From: Bacteroidales bacterium
GTDB lineage: Bacteria; Bacteroidota; Bacteroidia; Bacteroidales; Muribaculaceae
Direction: 5' to 3'
Assembly (NCBI GenBank): GCA_030524805.1
Contig: JAUNFY010000019.1
Span: forward strand, 1-46,977
Length of the DNA: 46,977 bases
How positions within the stretch are numbered: the stretch's first letter is position 1; each line of letters begins with the position of its first letter. The notes under the pieces were generated by a model. That model worked only from the letters and a program-made list of their open reading frames with translations. It made no database searches and was not told the DNA's origin. Made by a program: the position numbers and the translations under genes. Of the stretch, positions 10,281 to 18,557 are shown in pieces.

Positions 10281-10364
10281 GATTGATTATGGTAATAACT
10301 ATGATTATGGTGATAAGGGATTGATTATGCTGACAAACGGATGAGATGATGCTGGGCGGGAAGG

Positions 10365-10961
10365 TCAGTGAGTTTCGGCGGAGGGACCCGGATCCACTAC
10401 CTGCACCGGACGGCGGAAGAGTTTCTCCATCATCTGCTCCAGGTTCTTGACAGCCTCTGCGCGGGCATGCGCCACAGTGCCGTCGGCGTAAAGACGGCGT
10501 ATGGAATTTCTCTGCAGTTTCGCCTTGACACGGTTTTCCTCATTGACTGAGATGCGGGGAACACGGATATGGCCGAGCATGCCGGTATATTTTGTGTCGA
10601 TCACCTGCCATGAATTATCGTCGGTGGCCTCACGAAGCTGCACTATCTCGGGCGGAAGCACAATCCTGACGGTATCGCCCGAGGCATCGATGTCGAGATG
10701 CTCGATATCAAACGAGATGCTTCCGCGTTGCTTCTGGACAGCGAAAATCACTTTGGAATTGATGGTGTCGAGCACCGGCACCTCGTTGTAGATATCCATA
10801 GTGCATAGCTGCACCATCGCCGTCACCTCGTTGACGCGCACCTTCTCCACCTCGATATTGCTTTTGCGGGAAGTGAAGCGGGAATAGAGCACTATGGCAC
10901 CGGCCGCCACCGCAAGGACAGCGATAAGCGTGAGGGATAGTTTGATGATGGTCTTGGTCAT
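10365..10961 (-). CDS. DUF4230 family membrane-anchored protein
   Basis: A 198-residue protein with one N-terminal hydrophobic segment (about residues 7-26) acting as anchor or uncleaved signal, and a DUF4230-type body (VRVNEVTAMVQLCTMDIYNEV; VRIVLPPEIVQL; a C-terminal helix RAEAVKNLEQMMEKLF). Function of the family is unknown. Its start overlaps the stop of the upstream paralogue by 4 bp, so the pair is translationally coupled and may form a complex (inference). Confidence 0.82.
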   Translation of the reverse strand: MTKTIIKLSLTLIAVLAVAAGAIVLYSRFTSRKSNIEVEKVRVNEVTAMVQLCTMDIYNEVPVLDTINSKVIFAVQKQRGSISFDIEHLDIDASGDTVRIVLPPEIVQLREATDDNSWQVIDTKYTGMLGHIRVPRISVNEENRVKAKLQRNSIRRLYADGTVAHARAEAVKNLEQMMEKLFRRPVQVVDPGPSAETH

Positions 10962-11566
10962 GGCATCGATAGATTTGAAGATTTCACATCCTGCTGCGAA
11001 TCGGAACGGAAGTCTACCACGGCTGTATAGCCCTGCGACTCCAGCAACGACTCGAAATACTTCCGCGCCTTTCTGCGGGCTGTCTCCTCAAGCTGACGCC
11101 GGAACCCGCCATCGGCCTCCAGTTCCTTTTTCAGCGATCGGTTGGCCTGCTCTTTGACGGCAGCCCTCTCCTTGGGGTCGATATCGCTTCTGAACACCCC
11201 GATATTCTCATATACCTTGCGCATCTGCATGTCGCGGCCGGCGAGCTCCACCTCCACAGGGGGGAGCGTGAGCCTCACGGTGCGGGTAGCATCGTCGAAA
11301 ACCACGTCTTCCGGCTTCAGCAGCGACATGTCGATAAAGGCCTCAAGATAGGAATCGTAGGAATAGACGGCGATTCTCTTGCCTATCTTATACCATTGCG
11401 AATCCTCGAGCCGAGCGGTTTTGGTGAGCGACATCGAGGCAAGCACCAGTTTGTCGGCAGCTTTCAGCTCCTGATACAGCTGCGGAGGCTCCTCCTTACC
11501 GGAGCAACCGCCCAGCAAAGCAGCCGCAACCGCCATATATATAATCCATCTGAGATTCATCTTCAT
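10958..11566 (-). CDS. DUF4230 family lipoprotein
   Basis: A 202-residue paralogue of the preceding protein, with a lipoprotein signal (hydrophobic core then ALLGGCSGKEE). The body follows the same plan: an ELKAADKLVLASMSLTKTAR start, a VRLTLPPVEVELAG strand motif, and a charged C-terminal helix. It is the first gene of the unit that continues into the second DUF4230 gene and probably the LtaS-like gene. I see no clear TAnnTTTG promoter close to its start. Confidence 0.82.
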   Translation of the reverse strand: MKMNLRWIIYMAVAAALLGGCSGKEEPPQLYQELKAADKLVLASMSLTKTARLEDSQWYKIGKRIAVYSYDSYLEAFIDMSLLKPEDVVFDDATRTVRLTLPPVEVELAGRDMQMRKVYENIGVFRSDIDPKERAAVKEQANRSLKKELEADGGFRRQLEETARRKARKYFESLLESQGYTAVVDFRSDSQQDVKSSNLSMP

Positions 11567-11994
11567 AACAATATTGACCGGGAACGTGTAGAAAACCGCA
11601 AAGCGCCCTCCACCCTATCCGCGTAAAGAAAGAAAGCATCTAACTATATAAAGAGAAAGCCCACCAAAAAGTTGAAGCATCTCCAAAAAGTTGGACAGAG
11701 TTAACCTTAAAAGTTGGACAGAGTTAACCTTATGAGTTAACTTAAAATCCGGTATTACACCCGACTCTTTTCTTTTTAACCGATATTTACTTCTTTTATT
11801 GTTGTAATAGTCAATCTAATCTTACCCAAACATCATAACATGTAGCGCCAATATATAGAATGTATAAGTGCGTGTACAGTGAAGACTTTCTTCCCTTTAT
11901 TTTCTGTATTTTAAGTCGCCAGTCAGCGGAATTTCCGGAGTTTTATTTTGCAAATGTTAAAATTCACATTGAATGAAACTTTCCGGTACGAAAA
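11567..11994. other. AT-rich intergenic stretch without a gene
   Basis: About 430 bases between the DUF4230 operon and the promoter of the small-gene cassette. The only structure I see is the 23-bp tandem repeat at 11686-11731. There are no convincing reading frames. Base composition is clearly more AT-rich than the flanking core genes. Confidence 0.6.
11686..11731. repeat. Two head-to-tail 23-bp direct repeats
   Basis: AAAAGTTGGACAGAGTTAAC plus CTT occurs twice with no gap (11686-11708 and 11709-11731). A diverged partial copy (AAAAGTTGAAG) starts near 11667, and a further GTTAACTT follows. The role is unknown; an element-end remnant or a protein-binding array are both possible. Confidence 0.85.
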
Positions 11995-12026
11995 TTTGTA
12001 TAATACGAAAATTAGTATTAACTTTG
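11987..12026 (+). promoter_or_regulatory. Promoter with two overlapping operator-like 14-mers
   Basis: TTTG at 11995-11998, 20 bases, then TAACTTTG at 12019-12026: a full match to the Bacteroidetes promoter pattern. Two near-identical imperfect palindromes, TACGAAAATTTGTA (11987-12000) and TACGAAAATTAGTA (12004-12017), lie 17 bp apart over the -33 box and the spacer, well placed for repressor binding. Confidence 0.75.
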
Positions 12027-12069
12027 CAGTGCAATTAATTTTAAGTTAAACATTTAAATTCTACTGCTT

Positions 12070-12207
12070 ATGCAATATGATTTAAATGAGGATGAAGCAG
12101 AATTGATTGAAATAATCCGGAATCTGCGAAAGGCTTTTCCCAACGGATACGCAAACCAATATTGGCTCGCACAAAAGGCCTTCGACAAATTGACCGATCT
12201 GCCATAA
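12070..12207 (+). CDS. 45-residue acidic small protein
   Basis: A short frame starting at the ATG of a good promoter-leader region. The sequence opens MQYDLNEDEAELIEIIRNLR and contains an amphipathic helix followed by FPNGYANQYWLAQKAFDKL. It lies 64 bp before a DUF5053 gene. Small proteins of this general form often accompany DUF5053 genes in Bacteroidales mobile DNA. Function is unknown. Start and frame are supported by promoter position and absence of alternatives rather than by homology. Confidence 0.6.
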   Translation: MQYDLNEDEAELIEIIRNLRKAFPNGYANQYWLAQKAFDKLTDLP

Positions 12208-12271
12208 TCCTCGGGTGTTCTGTAATGGAACACCCACTTAAAATTAATTTTACAAAAACAAGAAAACTGAT

Positions 12272-12523
12272 ATGGAAACTGAAAAAACACCGGTAATCAC
12301 GGATGCAAAAAAGCGGTTGGAAGACATTCTTCTTGCAATCTCGTGGAGAGAAGTAGCAAGGACCTATTTCGGCAAATCTTCATCATGGCTCTACCATAAG
12401 ATGGATGGAATCAAGAGCGATGGAACTCCCGGAGGTGGCTTTACCCCGGAGGAGGCAAAAATGCTTGCAAACGCACTTAATGACACTGCGGACAGAATAC
12501 GTAAAGCTGCATCATCCTTATAA
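12272..12523 (+). CDS. DUF5053 family small protein
   Basis: An 83-residue protein with the DUF5053 core: ISWREVARTYFGKSSSWLYHKMDG, a Gly-rich turn, then FTPEEAKMLANALNDTADRIRKAA. The first part resembles a helix-turn-helix (WREVARTYF...SSWLYHKM), so DNA binding is plausible. The family is common on Bacteroidales prophages and integrative elements. It is the second gene of a two-gene cassette closed by a strong terminator at 12558-12583. Confidence 0.8.
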   Translation: METEKTPVITDAKKRLEDILLAISWREVARTYFGKSSSWLYHKMDGIKSDGTPGGGFTPEEAKMLANALNDTADRIRKAASSL

Positions 12524-12557
12524 TAACTTAAAATAATTGCGCAATCTCATCCTCACC

Positions 12558-12583
12558 CCGGCTTCTCTGAAGCCGGTTTTTTT
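12558..12583 (+). terminator. Rho-independent terminator
   Basis: The perfect 8-bp stem CCGGCTTC / GAAGCCGG has a 3-nt loop and is followed by seven T residues, 34 bp downstream of the DUF5053 stop. Confidence 0.93.
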
Positions 12584-12770
12584 ATACGGAAACTTGTATG
12601 TCTCGCGAACTGTTTATAGGATTTGTTTAAATTGTAAAATTTGCGTCAAAACGCGACTATTTATCCACGAAAAAGTTTTTTGGGGCATTATTCGGTTCGG
12701 ATAACGCCTGATGAAACACAATATTTTTACCGGTCGCGGCACGCTTCTGTCCCGCTTTAAAACCGACAAA

Positions 12771-12799
12771 GGGTTCAACTTGCTGAGTTGAACCCTTTT
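12771..12799 (-). terminator. Hairpin terminator of the tRNA-Pro transcript
   Basis: A perfect 10-bp stem GGGTTCAACT / AGTTGAACCC with a 5-nt loop. On the - strand it lies just after tRNA-Pro and is followed by TTTG; on the + strand it is followed by TTTT, so it could act both ways. Confidence 0.85.
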
Positions 12800-12812
12800 A
12801 GAGTGGTTATTG

Positions 12813-12886
12813 TCGGGGTGAGGCGACTCGAACGCCCGACCTCTACGTCCCGAACGTAGCGCGCTAACCAACTGTGCTACACCCCG
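12813..12886 (-). tRNA. tRNA-Pro (anticodon CGG)
   Basis: Read on the - strand: acceptor CGGGGTG / CACCCCG (7 bp), D arm GCAC..GCGC with GTTGGTTA, anticodon stem CTACG / CGTAG with loop TTCGGGA (anticodon CGG, proline), and T arm GGGCG / CGCCT (imperfect) with TTCGAGT. The discriminator base is A, and the 3' CCA is not encoded (ACA follows). It has its own promoter (12926-12957) and terminator (12771-12799). Confidence 0.95.
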
Positions 12887-12925
12887 AGTGCAATGTAACG
12901 GGGAAGAATTCCCTAATTGCGAGTG

Positions 12926-12957
12926 CAAAATTAATCTTTTTTTTTGGAATATGCAAA
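12926..12957 (-). promoter_or_regulatory. Promoter of tRNA-Pro
   Basis: On the - strand: TTTG (12957-12954), 20 bases, TAATTTTG (12933-12926), a full match to the Bacteroidetes pattern, placed about 40 bp upstream of the mature tRNA 5' end. Confidence 0.82.
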
Positions 12958-12964
12958 TTTTTAA

Positions 12965-14050
12965 TCAAGAAGTTGTGTAGATGGGCTGCATTTTCTCGAT
13001 GAAGCGTGGCCATGCGAGCCGTGAAACAAACCTTTGGCGTGCTGCATCGCCAAGTTTCCGGCGCAATTCCGCATCTGTTGCGAGCCTTCTCATCTCAATG
13101 GCGAGGATGTCGGGATTGCCGGGCGGCACCAATATGCCTTCCTTTCCGTCGGATATATATTCAGGCTGCGCTCCATTGTCGGACGCTATCACGGGGCGTC
13201 CCTGCGCCATACACTCTATATTGCTGAGTCCGAATGCCTCGGGTGCCGACGAAGGTGCCACTCCGAAGTGTGAGTTGCGTATGAAATCGAGTGCTTCCTC
13301 CTTATGGCGCGGCCAGTCGATCATGTTCATCACTCCGGCTGCCACCGCCTTAGCCCGCAAAGAATCCACATAGTCGGGCCTGCCGGTGCCGACGAGGCGC
13401 AGACGGAGTTTCTCGCCTTTGAGCAACGCAAGGGCATCGATGATGCACTCAAGCCCTTTGTCGGGGGCGAGGCGTCCGAGATAGATGGCGGTGACGGGGC
13501 CTTTTGCCGGTTCAGGCACGGGAGGCAGGTCAGGGATGTTCAGGCTGTTGTGGATCACGTGGAGGCGCGGGTCGGAAGGTTCCAGAGCCAGGCGACCGCC
13601 CCAATTTGAGAAAAAAGCCTCCTTGGCAATCGCCGACACAAATATGAGATGGTCGACATTGCGATACACGAATTTATGTAGCGGCGAACGGCCGGCCTTC
13701 TTCACATAGTGGCGCGTGAGCACGACGCGGATTCCGGGCCGCCCCGTAAGCTTACGGGCCATCAGGGCTGTGAAGGCATCGCGGGTATTGTGGCAATGTA
13801 TCAGGGCCGGGGCGTCAGACGACGCTATTATGGCCGAGAGGGTCTTCACGGCCTCGTAAGCAAAGAATCCTCCGAGGGGTGCGAACGCCACGGGGATGGA
13901 ATGATGGCGGAACACATCGTCGACGGCCCGCGCATCGCGGCTGACCACGAGCACATCGTCGCCCGTGTCGCGGCAATGGCGGCAGAGGTCGAGAGTGTAT
14001 CTCTCGACGCCCGACCACATGACCGAAGAAAGCACATGAATGACCCTCAT
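12965..14050 (-). CDS. Glycosyltransferase family 4
   Basis: A 361-residue GT-B enzyme. The ATG at 14050 (MRVIHVLSSVMWSGVERYTL) is preferred over an upstream TTG. The N-terminal half has the GT4 opening with a G-E-R loop and HCHNTRDAF. The C-terminal GT4 domain shows AIYLGRLAPDKGLECIIDAL, LRLVGTG, the nucleotide-sugar E-x7-E motif EAFGLSNIE, and GILVPPGNP. It probably adds a sugar from a nucleotide donor to an envelope glycan; donor and acceptor cannot be told. The start lies 26 bp after the alanine-dehydrogenase-like gene, so the two are probably one transcript. Confidence 0.9.
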   Translation of the reverse strand: MRVIHVLSSVMWSGVERYTLDLCRHCRDTGDDVLVVSRDARAVDDVFRHHSIPVAFAPLGGFFAYEAVKTLSAIIASSDAPALIHCHNTRDAFTALMARKLTGRPGIRVVLTRHYVKKAGRSPLHKFVYRNVDHLIFVSAIAKEAFFSNWGGRLALEPSDPRLHVIHNSLNIPDLPPVPEPAKGPVTAIYLGRLAPDKGLECIIDALALLKGEKLRLRLVGTGRPDYVDSLRAKAVAAGVMNMIDWPRHKEEALDFIRNSHFGVAPSSAPEAFGLSNIECMAQGRPVIASDNGAQPEYISDGKEGILVPPGNPDILAIEMRRLATDAELRRKLGDAARQRFVSRLAWPRFIEKMQPIYTTS

Positions 14051-14076
14051 GGCCTGCAACTATATCAGGAGACAGA

Positions 14077-15186
14077 TCAATTTCTTGCAGCAAGCATCAC
14101 CGAAATGTCGGCTGAAGGGAGACCGGTGTAGCTGCCTACGAGTTTATCCACAAGTTTACCGCCGTATGTCACGATGCCTTGCTGAACGCCTTCGTTGGTG
14201 GCGAGCATTCGCTCGAAATTATCCTTGAGGCGGATCTCATCGATGAAACTTACCATGACGTTGCTGAGCGCCATAGCCACAGTGCGGGGCACCGACACCG
14301 AGGGGCGCGACTCCTTGAAGTCGAGAACGTAGGCCGACTCTTTCATCACAGCGGTAAGATTCTTGGGGAATTCAAACGGGCGTGTGGTGGTGCCGAGGAG
14401 AATCACGTCGGCCGACTTCACCTTATTGTAGAGCACACGCGGATGAATCATGATGGTCTGCACCTGCGCTCCGCATTCACGGCGCGCCACGGCGAGCATC
14501 GACACGTCGTTATTGACCACAGTAACCTGCGCGCCCATGCTCAAGGCCGCATTGGCGGCGGAATAGACGTCGACGCCGTCGCCAATGATGAGCACCTCGC
14601 AGGGATTGATACCTGCCACGCTTGCGAGCAATACACCCTTGCCTCCGCCGAGGAACGAAAGGTGCTCCTGGGCGTACATGATGGCGGCACGTCCGTCGAT
14701 CTCATCTATGATGTCGGCAAAAATCGGGGTGCTGTTGTGGCTATACATGTTGTCGAGGCATCCCATCGTGATTCCCATCTCCAGAAGCGTATTGATCGAT
14801 TCCTTGTCGATGAGGCCGGACGCCATGATGCAGAGCAGAGTGGCACCGGGCTTCATACGGCGGATGTCTTCGGCGCGAAGTGGAGTGAACGAAAGCACGA
14901 TGTCGGCTTTGAGAGCGACCTCGCGGTCTACTATCTGAGCGCCATAGTCGGCATAAGCCTCGTCGCCAAACGAGATGTCGATGCCGGCACCTGTCTCCAC
15001 GGCGAGTTTCATGCCTGAAGAAGTGATGAGGCCACAGGCCTCCGGAGTGAGCAGCACACGGGTCTCATCGGTGTCGCCATAGTTGGCGAGCATTGCTATG
15101 TCCAAGCGGCCGGCATCTGACATAAGGTTTTCCGGCATAAGCAACGGTTCTATATCAAGGGTTTTTGTTTCTTTTTCTGCAATCAT
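14077..15186 (-). CDS. Divergent alanine dehydrogenase / PNT-family protein, active site eroded
   Basis: A 369-residue protein with the two-domain Ald/PNT fold: ETRVLLTPEAC and ETGAGIDISFGDEAY in the N-terminal part, FLGGGKGVLLASVAGINPCE leading into a Rossmann segment VLIIGDGVDVYSAANAALSMGA. Compared with Mycobacterium Ald, the Arg of the RVALTP motif is kept. The substrate Lys (KVKEP region, here LSFTPL) and His (FLHLA region, here CIMAS) appear lost, GxGxxG has become GDGVDV, and the DIAID stretch is now DFKES. It may be a non-catalytic or changed-activity relative, so I withhold the symbol ald. It is first in a unit with the GT4 gene. Confidence 0.75.
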   Translation of the reverse strand: MIAEKETKTLDIEPLLMPENLMSDAGRLDIAMLANYGDTDETRVLLTPEACGLITSSGMKLAVETGAGIDISFGDEAYADYGAQIVDREVALKADIVLSFTPLRAEDIRRMKPGATLLCIMASGLIDKESINTLLEMGITMGCLDNMYSHNSTPIFADIIDEIDGRAAIMYAQEHLSFLGGGKGVLLASVAGINPCEVLIIGDGVDVYSAANAALSMGAQVTVVNNDVSMLAVARRECGAQVQTIMIHPRVLYNKVKSADVILLGTTTRPFEFPKNLTAVMKESAYVLDFKESRPSVSVPRTVAMALSNVMVSFIDEIRLKDNFERMLATNEGVQQGIVTYGGKLVDKLVGSYTGLPSADISVMLAARN

Positions 15187-15236
15187 GACAAAAAATGCTA
15201 AATAAAGCCGACGGCCACAACGACCGACAGCGAAAG

Positions 15237-15266
15237 CAAAATTAACAAAAAAATCCGAATCAACAA
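15237..15266 (-). promoter_or_regulatory. Promoter of the Ald-like / GT4 unit
   Basis: On the - strand: TTG (15266-15264), 19 bases, TAATTTTG (15244-15237), about 50 bp upstream of the start codon at 15186. Confidence 0.65.
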
Positions 15267-15368
15267 CAAAATACCCTTAAAAAAGCGGAAGAGACTGCTG
15301 AAATCAGGAGAGGTCGCCTTTGGCGCCATCGTCAGCCGCGCACAACCGCGCTGCAGACGCCACCGGCA

Positions 15369-15911
15369 TCATCCGGCTGACATTCCGGGCATATAAGCCT
15401 TGATGAAAGAGTCGACCGTAGAGGCTATCTGCGATTTAGACTCGAGCCTGTCGCCCGAGATATGGATCTTCGCCATATCGTAGAAAGGACGGCGCACCGA
15501 CATGTGGGCACCTATGGCCGCCATAATCTCATCGCGCGACTTGCCGGCCATGAGCGGACGCTTGTCGCCAGCCTGAATTATGCGGTCGGCAATCACATCG
15601 TCGGATGCCTTGAGGCAAACGGTCATGCCACGCGAGTTCATATAGTCCATATTGCCGGAGAAACAGGGAGTGCCGCCCCCGCATGAGATCACCACATCGG
15701 AGAACTCCCCTACCTCGCGGAGCATGTTGCCCTCGATGCGGCGAAATTCCTCTTCACCCTTGCTTGCGAAAAAGTCTTTGACCGAGCAATGGAAACGCTG
15801 CTCTATAAAGAAGTCGAGGTCGATATGGCGCAGGCCCGCGGTGCGTGCGAGGGCCTTTCCGAAAGTGGTCTTGCCTGAGGCCATGTAGCCTACAATAAAA
15901 ATCGGATTCAT
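15369..15911 (-). CDS. aroK: Shikimate kinase
   Basis: A 180-residue P-loop kinase that phosphorylates shikimate in the chorismate pathway. Marks: Walker A GYMASGKTTFG near the N-terminus, DLDFFIEQRF with the Mg/shikimate Asp pair, FRRIEGNMLREV, the glycine motif ISCGGGTPCF, and the lid RPLMAG followed by RRPFYDMA. It sits 43 bp downstream of the histidine kinase gene; the gap contains a short hairpin (ATGGGA / TCCCAT, 15930-15946) that could modulate read-through. Confidence 0.95.
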   Translation of the reverse strand: MNPIFIVGYMASGKTTFGKALARTAGLRHIDLDFFIEQRFHCSVKDFFASKGEEEFRRIEGNMLREVGEFSDVVISCGGGTPCFSGNMDYMNSRGMTVCLKASDDVIADRIIQAGDKRPLMAGKSRDEIMAAIGAHMSVRRPFYDMAKIHISGDRLESKSQIASTVDSFIKAYMPGMSAG

Positions 15912-15954
15912 GGTATTGTAAAGAATGATATGGGAAACGCTCCCATGTCAGGTA

Positions 15955-17184
15955 TCAGTTTAATTTAGCGGGGAGTTCGATGCGGAAAGTGGTGCCCTGC
16001 CCTATCTCCGACTCCTTGACGAATATGCGGCCGTTGTGGTATTCCTCCACTATTCGCTTCACGAGAGTGAGCCCGAGGCCCCAGCCACGCTGTTTGGTGG
16101 TGTAGCCCGGAGAGAACACCTTCGCGAAATTCTTGCGCGGGATGCCTTTGCCCGTGTCGCGAAACTCTATCCAGACCATTGATTTCTCCCTGCCGGTGGA
16201 GATGTGGATCTCGCCGGCCCCCGCCATGGCATCGACGGCATTTTTAGTGAGGTTTTCCATCACCCATTCGAAAAGGCTGCGCGAGATGAGCACTCCATGG
16301 TCGTCGTCGCCGAAATGGAAATTGAGCGAAACCTTTCCGGAGATGCGGCTGCTCATGTATTCGAGCGACGAGAGGATGGTCTGATTGAGATATTCGAGCT
16401 CAAGGTCGGGGCGTGAGCCGATTTTCGAGAAACGGTCGGCAATCACCGAGAGGCGCTTCACGTCTTTGTCGATTTCAGTGGTCACCTCGCGGTCGGTGCC
16501 GGCGGCTTCGAGATATTCGGTCCAGGCCATCAGCGAGGATATCGGAGTGCCCAGCTGGTGAGCCGTCTCCTTCGATAGACCTACCCACACCCTGTTCTGC
16601 TCGGCCTTCTTGGTGTAGACCACTGCGGTGTAGATGATCAGCACGAGCACGAGCATCACCGAGAGCTCGACGTAGGGGTAAAGGCTCAGGCGGCGCAGGA
16701 GGATTGAATCTTCATAGAAAATGTATTGGTTCACTCCCGGGAATACCTCCACCTTGATGAAGTGTGGATTGGAGAGCACCACCTCGTCAAGACTGCGGCT
16801 GCCGGTGGCCTTGCGCAGCTTGTCGGTGAGGAACTTCCGGTTTTTCTCGGTAAGGTCAGAAAAAGCTACATGCTCCCCGTCGTCGATGCGGTCGGGGAGC
16901 TTGTAGTTTCTATATTCAAGTATGTTTTTCTCCGCATCCGTCACCATCACCGGGATAGAATTATTCTGGGCGATGATGTTGAGCAGGAATTCGAAGTCGG
17001 CATTGGTGTCGGCTTTCGCCATCTTCTCGGTGGCTGAGGCCCAGATGTTCATGCGCTCGCGTTCCTGCGCCGAAAGCTGCTTCACGAGATTGGTGGAAAT
17101 CATGAGAAACAGGATTACAGCGAGCACTGAGCAGATGAGGAAAATCACCTTGCCGTAGCGGTCGGAGATGTCGGAGAGTTTCAT
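15955..17184 (-). CDS. Membrane sensor histidine kinase
   Basis: A 409-residue kinase. A first membrane helix (about 13-30), an extracytoplasmic sensor of about 130 residues, a second helix (about 172-190), then a HisKA-like segment with the phosphoacceptor at His209 (KETAHQLGTPISSLMAW), N box around Asn311-Asn315 (ENLTKNAVDAM), G1 at 343-347 (DTGKGIP), F box at 357, and G2 at 367-371 (WGLGLTL). No HAMP domain or receiver is visible, and there is no response regulator next door, so the partner is elsewhere. It begins 6 bp after the coiled-coil membrane protein, a strong hint of joint function. Confidence 0.92.
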   Translation of the reverse strand: MKLSDISDRYGKVIFLICSVLAVILFLMISTNLVKQLSAQERERMNIWASATEKMAKADTNADFEFLLNIIAQNNSIPVMVTDAEKNILEYRNYKLPDRIDDGEHVAFSDLTEKNRKFLTDKLRKATGSRSLDEVVLSNPHFIKVEVFPGVNQYIFYEDSILLRRLSLYPYVELSVMLVLVLIIYTAVVYTKKAEQNRVWVGLSKETAHQLGTPISSLMAWTEYLEAAGTDREVTTEIDKDVKRLSVIADRFSKIGSRPDLELEYLNQTILSSLEYMSSRISGKVSLNFHFGDDDHGVLISRSLFEWVMENLTKNAVDAMAGAGEIHISTGREKSMVWIEFRDTGKGIPRKNFAKVFSPGYTTKQRGWGLGLTLVKRIVEEYHNGRIFVKESEIGQGTTFRIELPAKLN

Positions 17185-17190
17185 CGGGAA

Positions 17191-18546
17191 TCAGATGAAT
17201 TTGATGCTGGCCTTTTTCACCACGCGGCAGGTATTGTCGGCAAAAAGGGCCTGACCGGGAGCGATGGTGACGATTTCTGTCGCGATGTCGGCATCTTCCG
17301 GATTCTCGATGTCGCAACCGCCCTCAAGCCACAGCGCGGGGTCGGACAGCAGACGGTCGAGGATGGAAGGATCGGCCACAACCCTGAAAGTGCCGTGAGC
17401 GCCGTCGGGGATATCCATCCTGTAGACCGACGACTCGGCATTGAGGCTACGGGAAGCCTTGACAAACAAGCCGCGCTGGTTGACATAACCGAGGAACACG
17501 ACCGGCGGGAGAGCCGGGCCACGTCCGGGGGCAGGCTTTGCAGGCGCAGGTGCCGGTGCCGGAGCGGGAGCAGGTTTTGCCGGTGCCGGTTTGGCGGGAG
17601 CCGGCTGCGGTCTTTGCTGAACGGGAGCGGGATTCTCGCTGCGCCGGCGCAGGAGCTCCAATTCATCCTCAAGGCGGGCGCACTGCTCGCGGAGCTGCTT
17701 TATCTCATCGTTCTTGGCAGAAACGGCAGCCGCATACTGATCGCGCATCTTGTTCACTTCCTCTTTGGCAGCGCGTTTCGCCTCGCGTATCTCCTTCTCG
17801 CTGTTGCGATGGTCGGCCACCACCTGGCCTGTCTCCTTCATGCTCTTCTGGGCATACATCACGAGCCAGACAACCACACCTATCAGAACGACAAGGATAG
17901 CTACATACCATCCGGTGCCGCTGTCTTTCTTGGGGCGTTCATCTTCGACAGCCTCCTGCACTTCGTTCACCTCCGCCTGGGCCTGAACCTCGGCGGGGAG
18001 CTGGTCGGTTTCGGCAGCAGGGGCAGCCGACGAAGCAGGCGCGGCAGCCGCGGAGGCTTCATTTGCCTTCGGCTGGGTTTCCGCAGGTTTGTCTGCCGGC
18101 TTCTCTGCCGCATCCTTATCTTCTGCCGGTTTCTCAGCAGGCTTGTCGGCTGCGGAGGCCGGCGCCACCTGAATCTTGCCCAGATTCTTGGCGAGGATGG
18201 AGAGGCACTTCTTGCCGTCGGCATTGAGGCCGGGCGACTTGAAGAAGGTGTTGCTCCAATAGTCTACGAGCTTAGCCTTATCCCAGGAAGCATAATCCTT
18301 GGGCACAGCCACTGTATTGAAGCTCTTTATATTTTCCAGCTCCTTGGCCTTGAGCGACTTCGAAAGCTCAGCCACCGAAGTCGGGTTAAGGTTGTCGAGA
18401 TAGTCGGAGCCGTTGTTGGCATACCTCAGATAATGCTTTGCAGCGACCGCTCTTGCCTGTTCCATTTCTTTCTGGGTGACGGCAAAAGAAGGAATAGCGG
18501 TGACCACGGCCACCGCTATCAAAAACAATTTGAATAAATGATTCAT
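17191..18546 (-). CDS. Exported membrane protein with coiled coil and Pro/Ala linker, unknown
   Basis: A 451-residue protein I do not recognise. Layout: signal peptide (1-22); alpha-helical exported domain (about 25-125) with an SYWSNTFFKSPG-like end; low-complexity Ala/Pro/Lys/Glu spacer (127-208); one membrane helix (213-231); cytoplasmic coiled coil (240-303); Pro/Ala/Lys repeats (306-347); and a globular C-terminal domain (348-451) starting VVFLGYVNQRGLFVKAS. It therefore has domains on both sides of the membrane. It sits between yebC (11 bp upstream) and a histidine kinase (6 bp downstream), so a link to that kinase is possible but unproven. Confidence 0.82.
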   Translation of the reverse strand: MNHLFKLFLIAVAVVTAIPSFAVTQKEMEQARAVAAKHYLRYANNGSDYLDNLNPTSVAELSKSLKAKELENIKSFNTVAVPKDYASWDKAKLVDYWSNTFFKSPGLNADGKKCLSILAKNLGKIQVAPASAADKPAEKPAEDKDAAEKPADKPAETQPKANEASAAAAPASSAAPAAETDQLPAEVQAQAEVNEVQEAVEDERPKKDSGTGWYVAILVVLIGVVVWLVMYAQKSMKETGQVVADHRNSEKEIREAKRAAKEEVNKMRDQYAAAVSAKNDEIKQLREQCARLEDELELLRRRSENPAPVQQRPQPAPAKPAPAKPAPAPAPAPAPAKPAPGRGPALPPVVFLGYVNQRGLFVKASRSLNAESSVYRMDIPDGAHGTFRVVADPSILDRLLSDPALWLEGGCDIENPEDADIATEIVTIAPGQALFADNTCRVVKKASIKFI

Positions 18547-18557
18547 CAGATCCGGTG

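Noticed and set aside
12614-12928. A 104-codon - strand frame
   Set aside because: It runs straight through tRNA-Pro; part of it is the tRNA read as protein.
17395-18537. A 380-codon + strand frame
   Set aside because: Antisense to the coiled-coil protein; its composition mirrors the Ala/Pro/Lys repeats.
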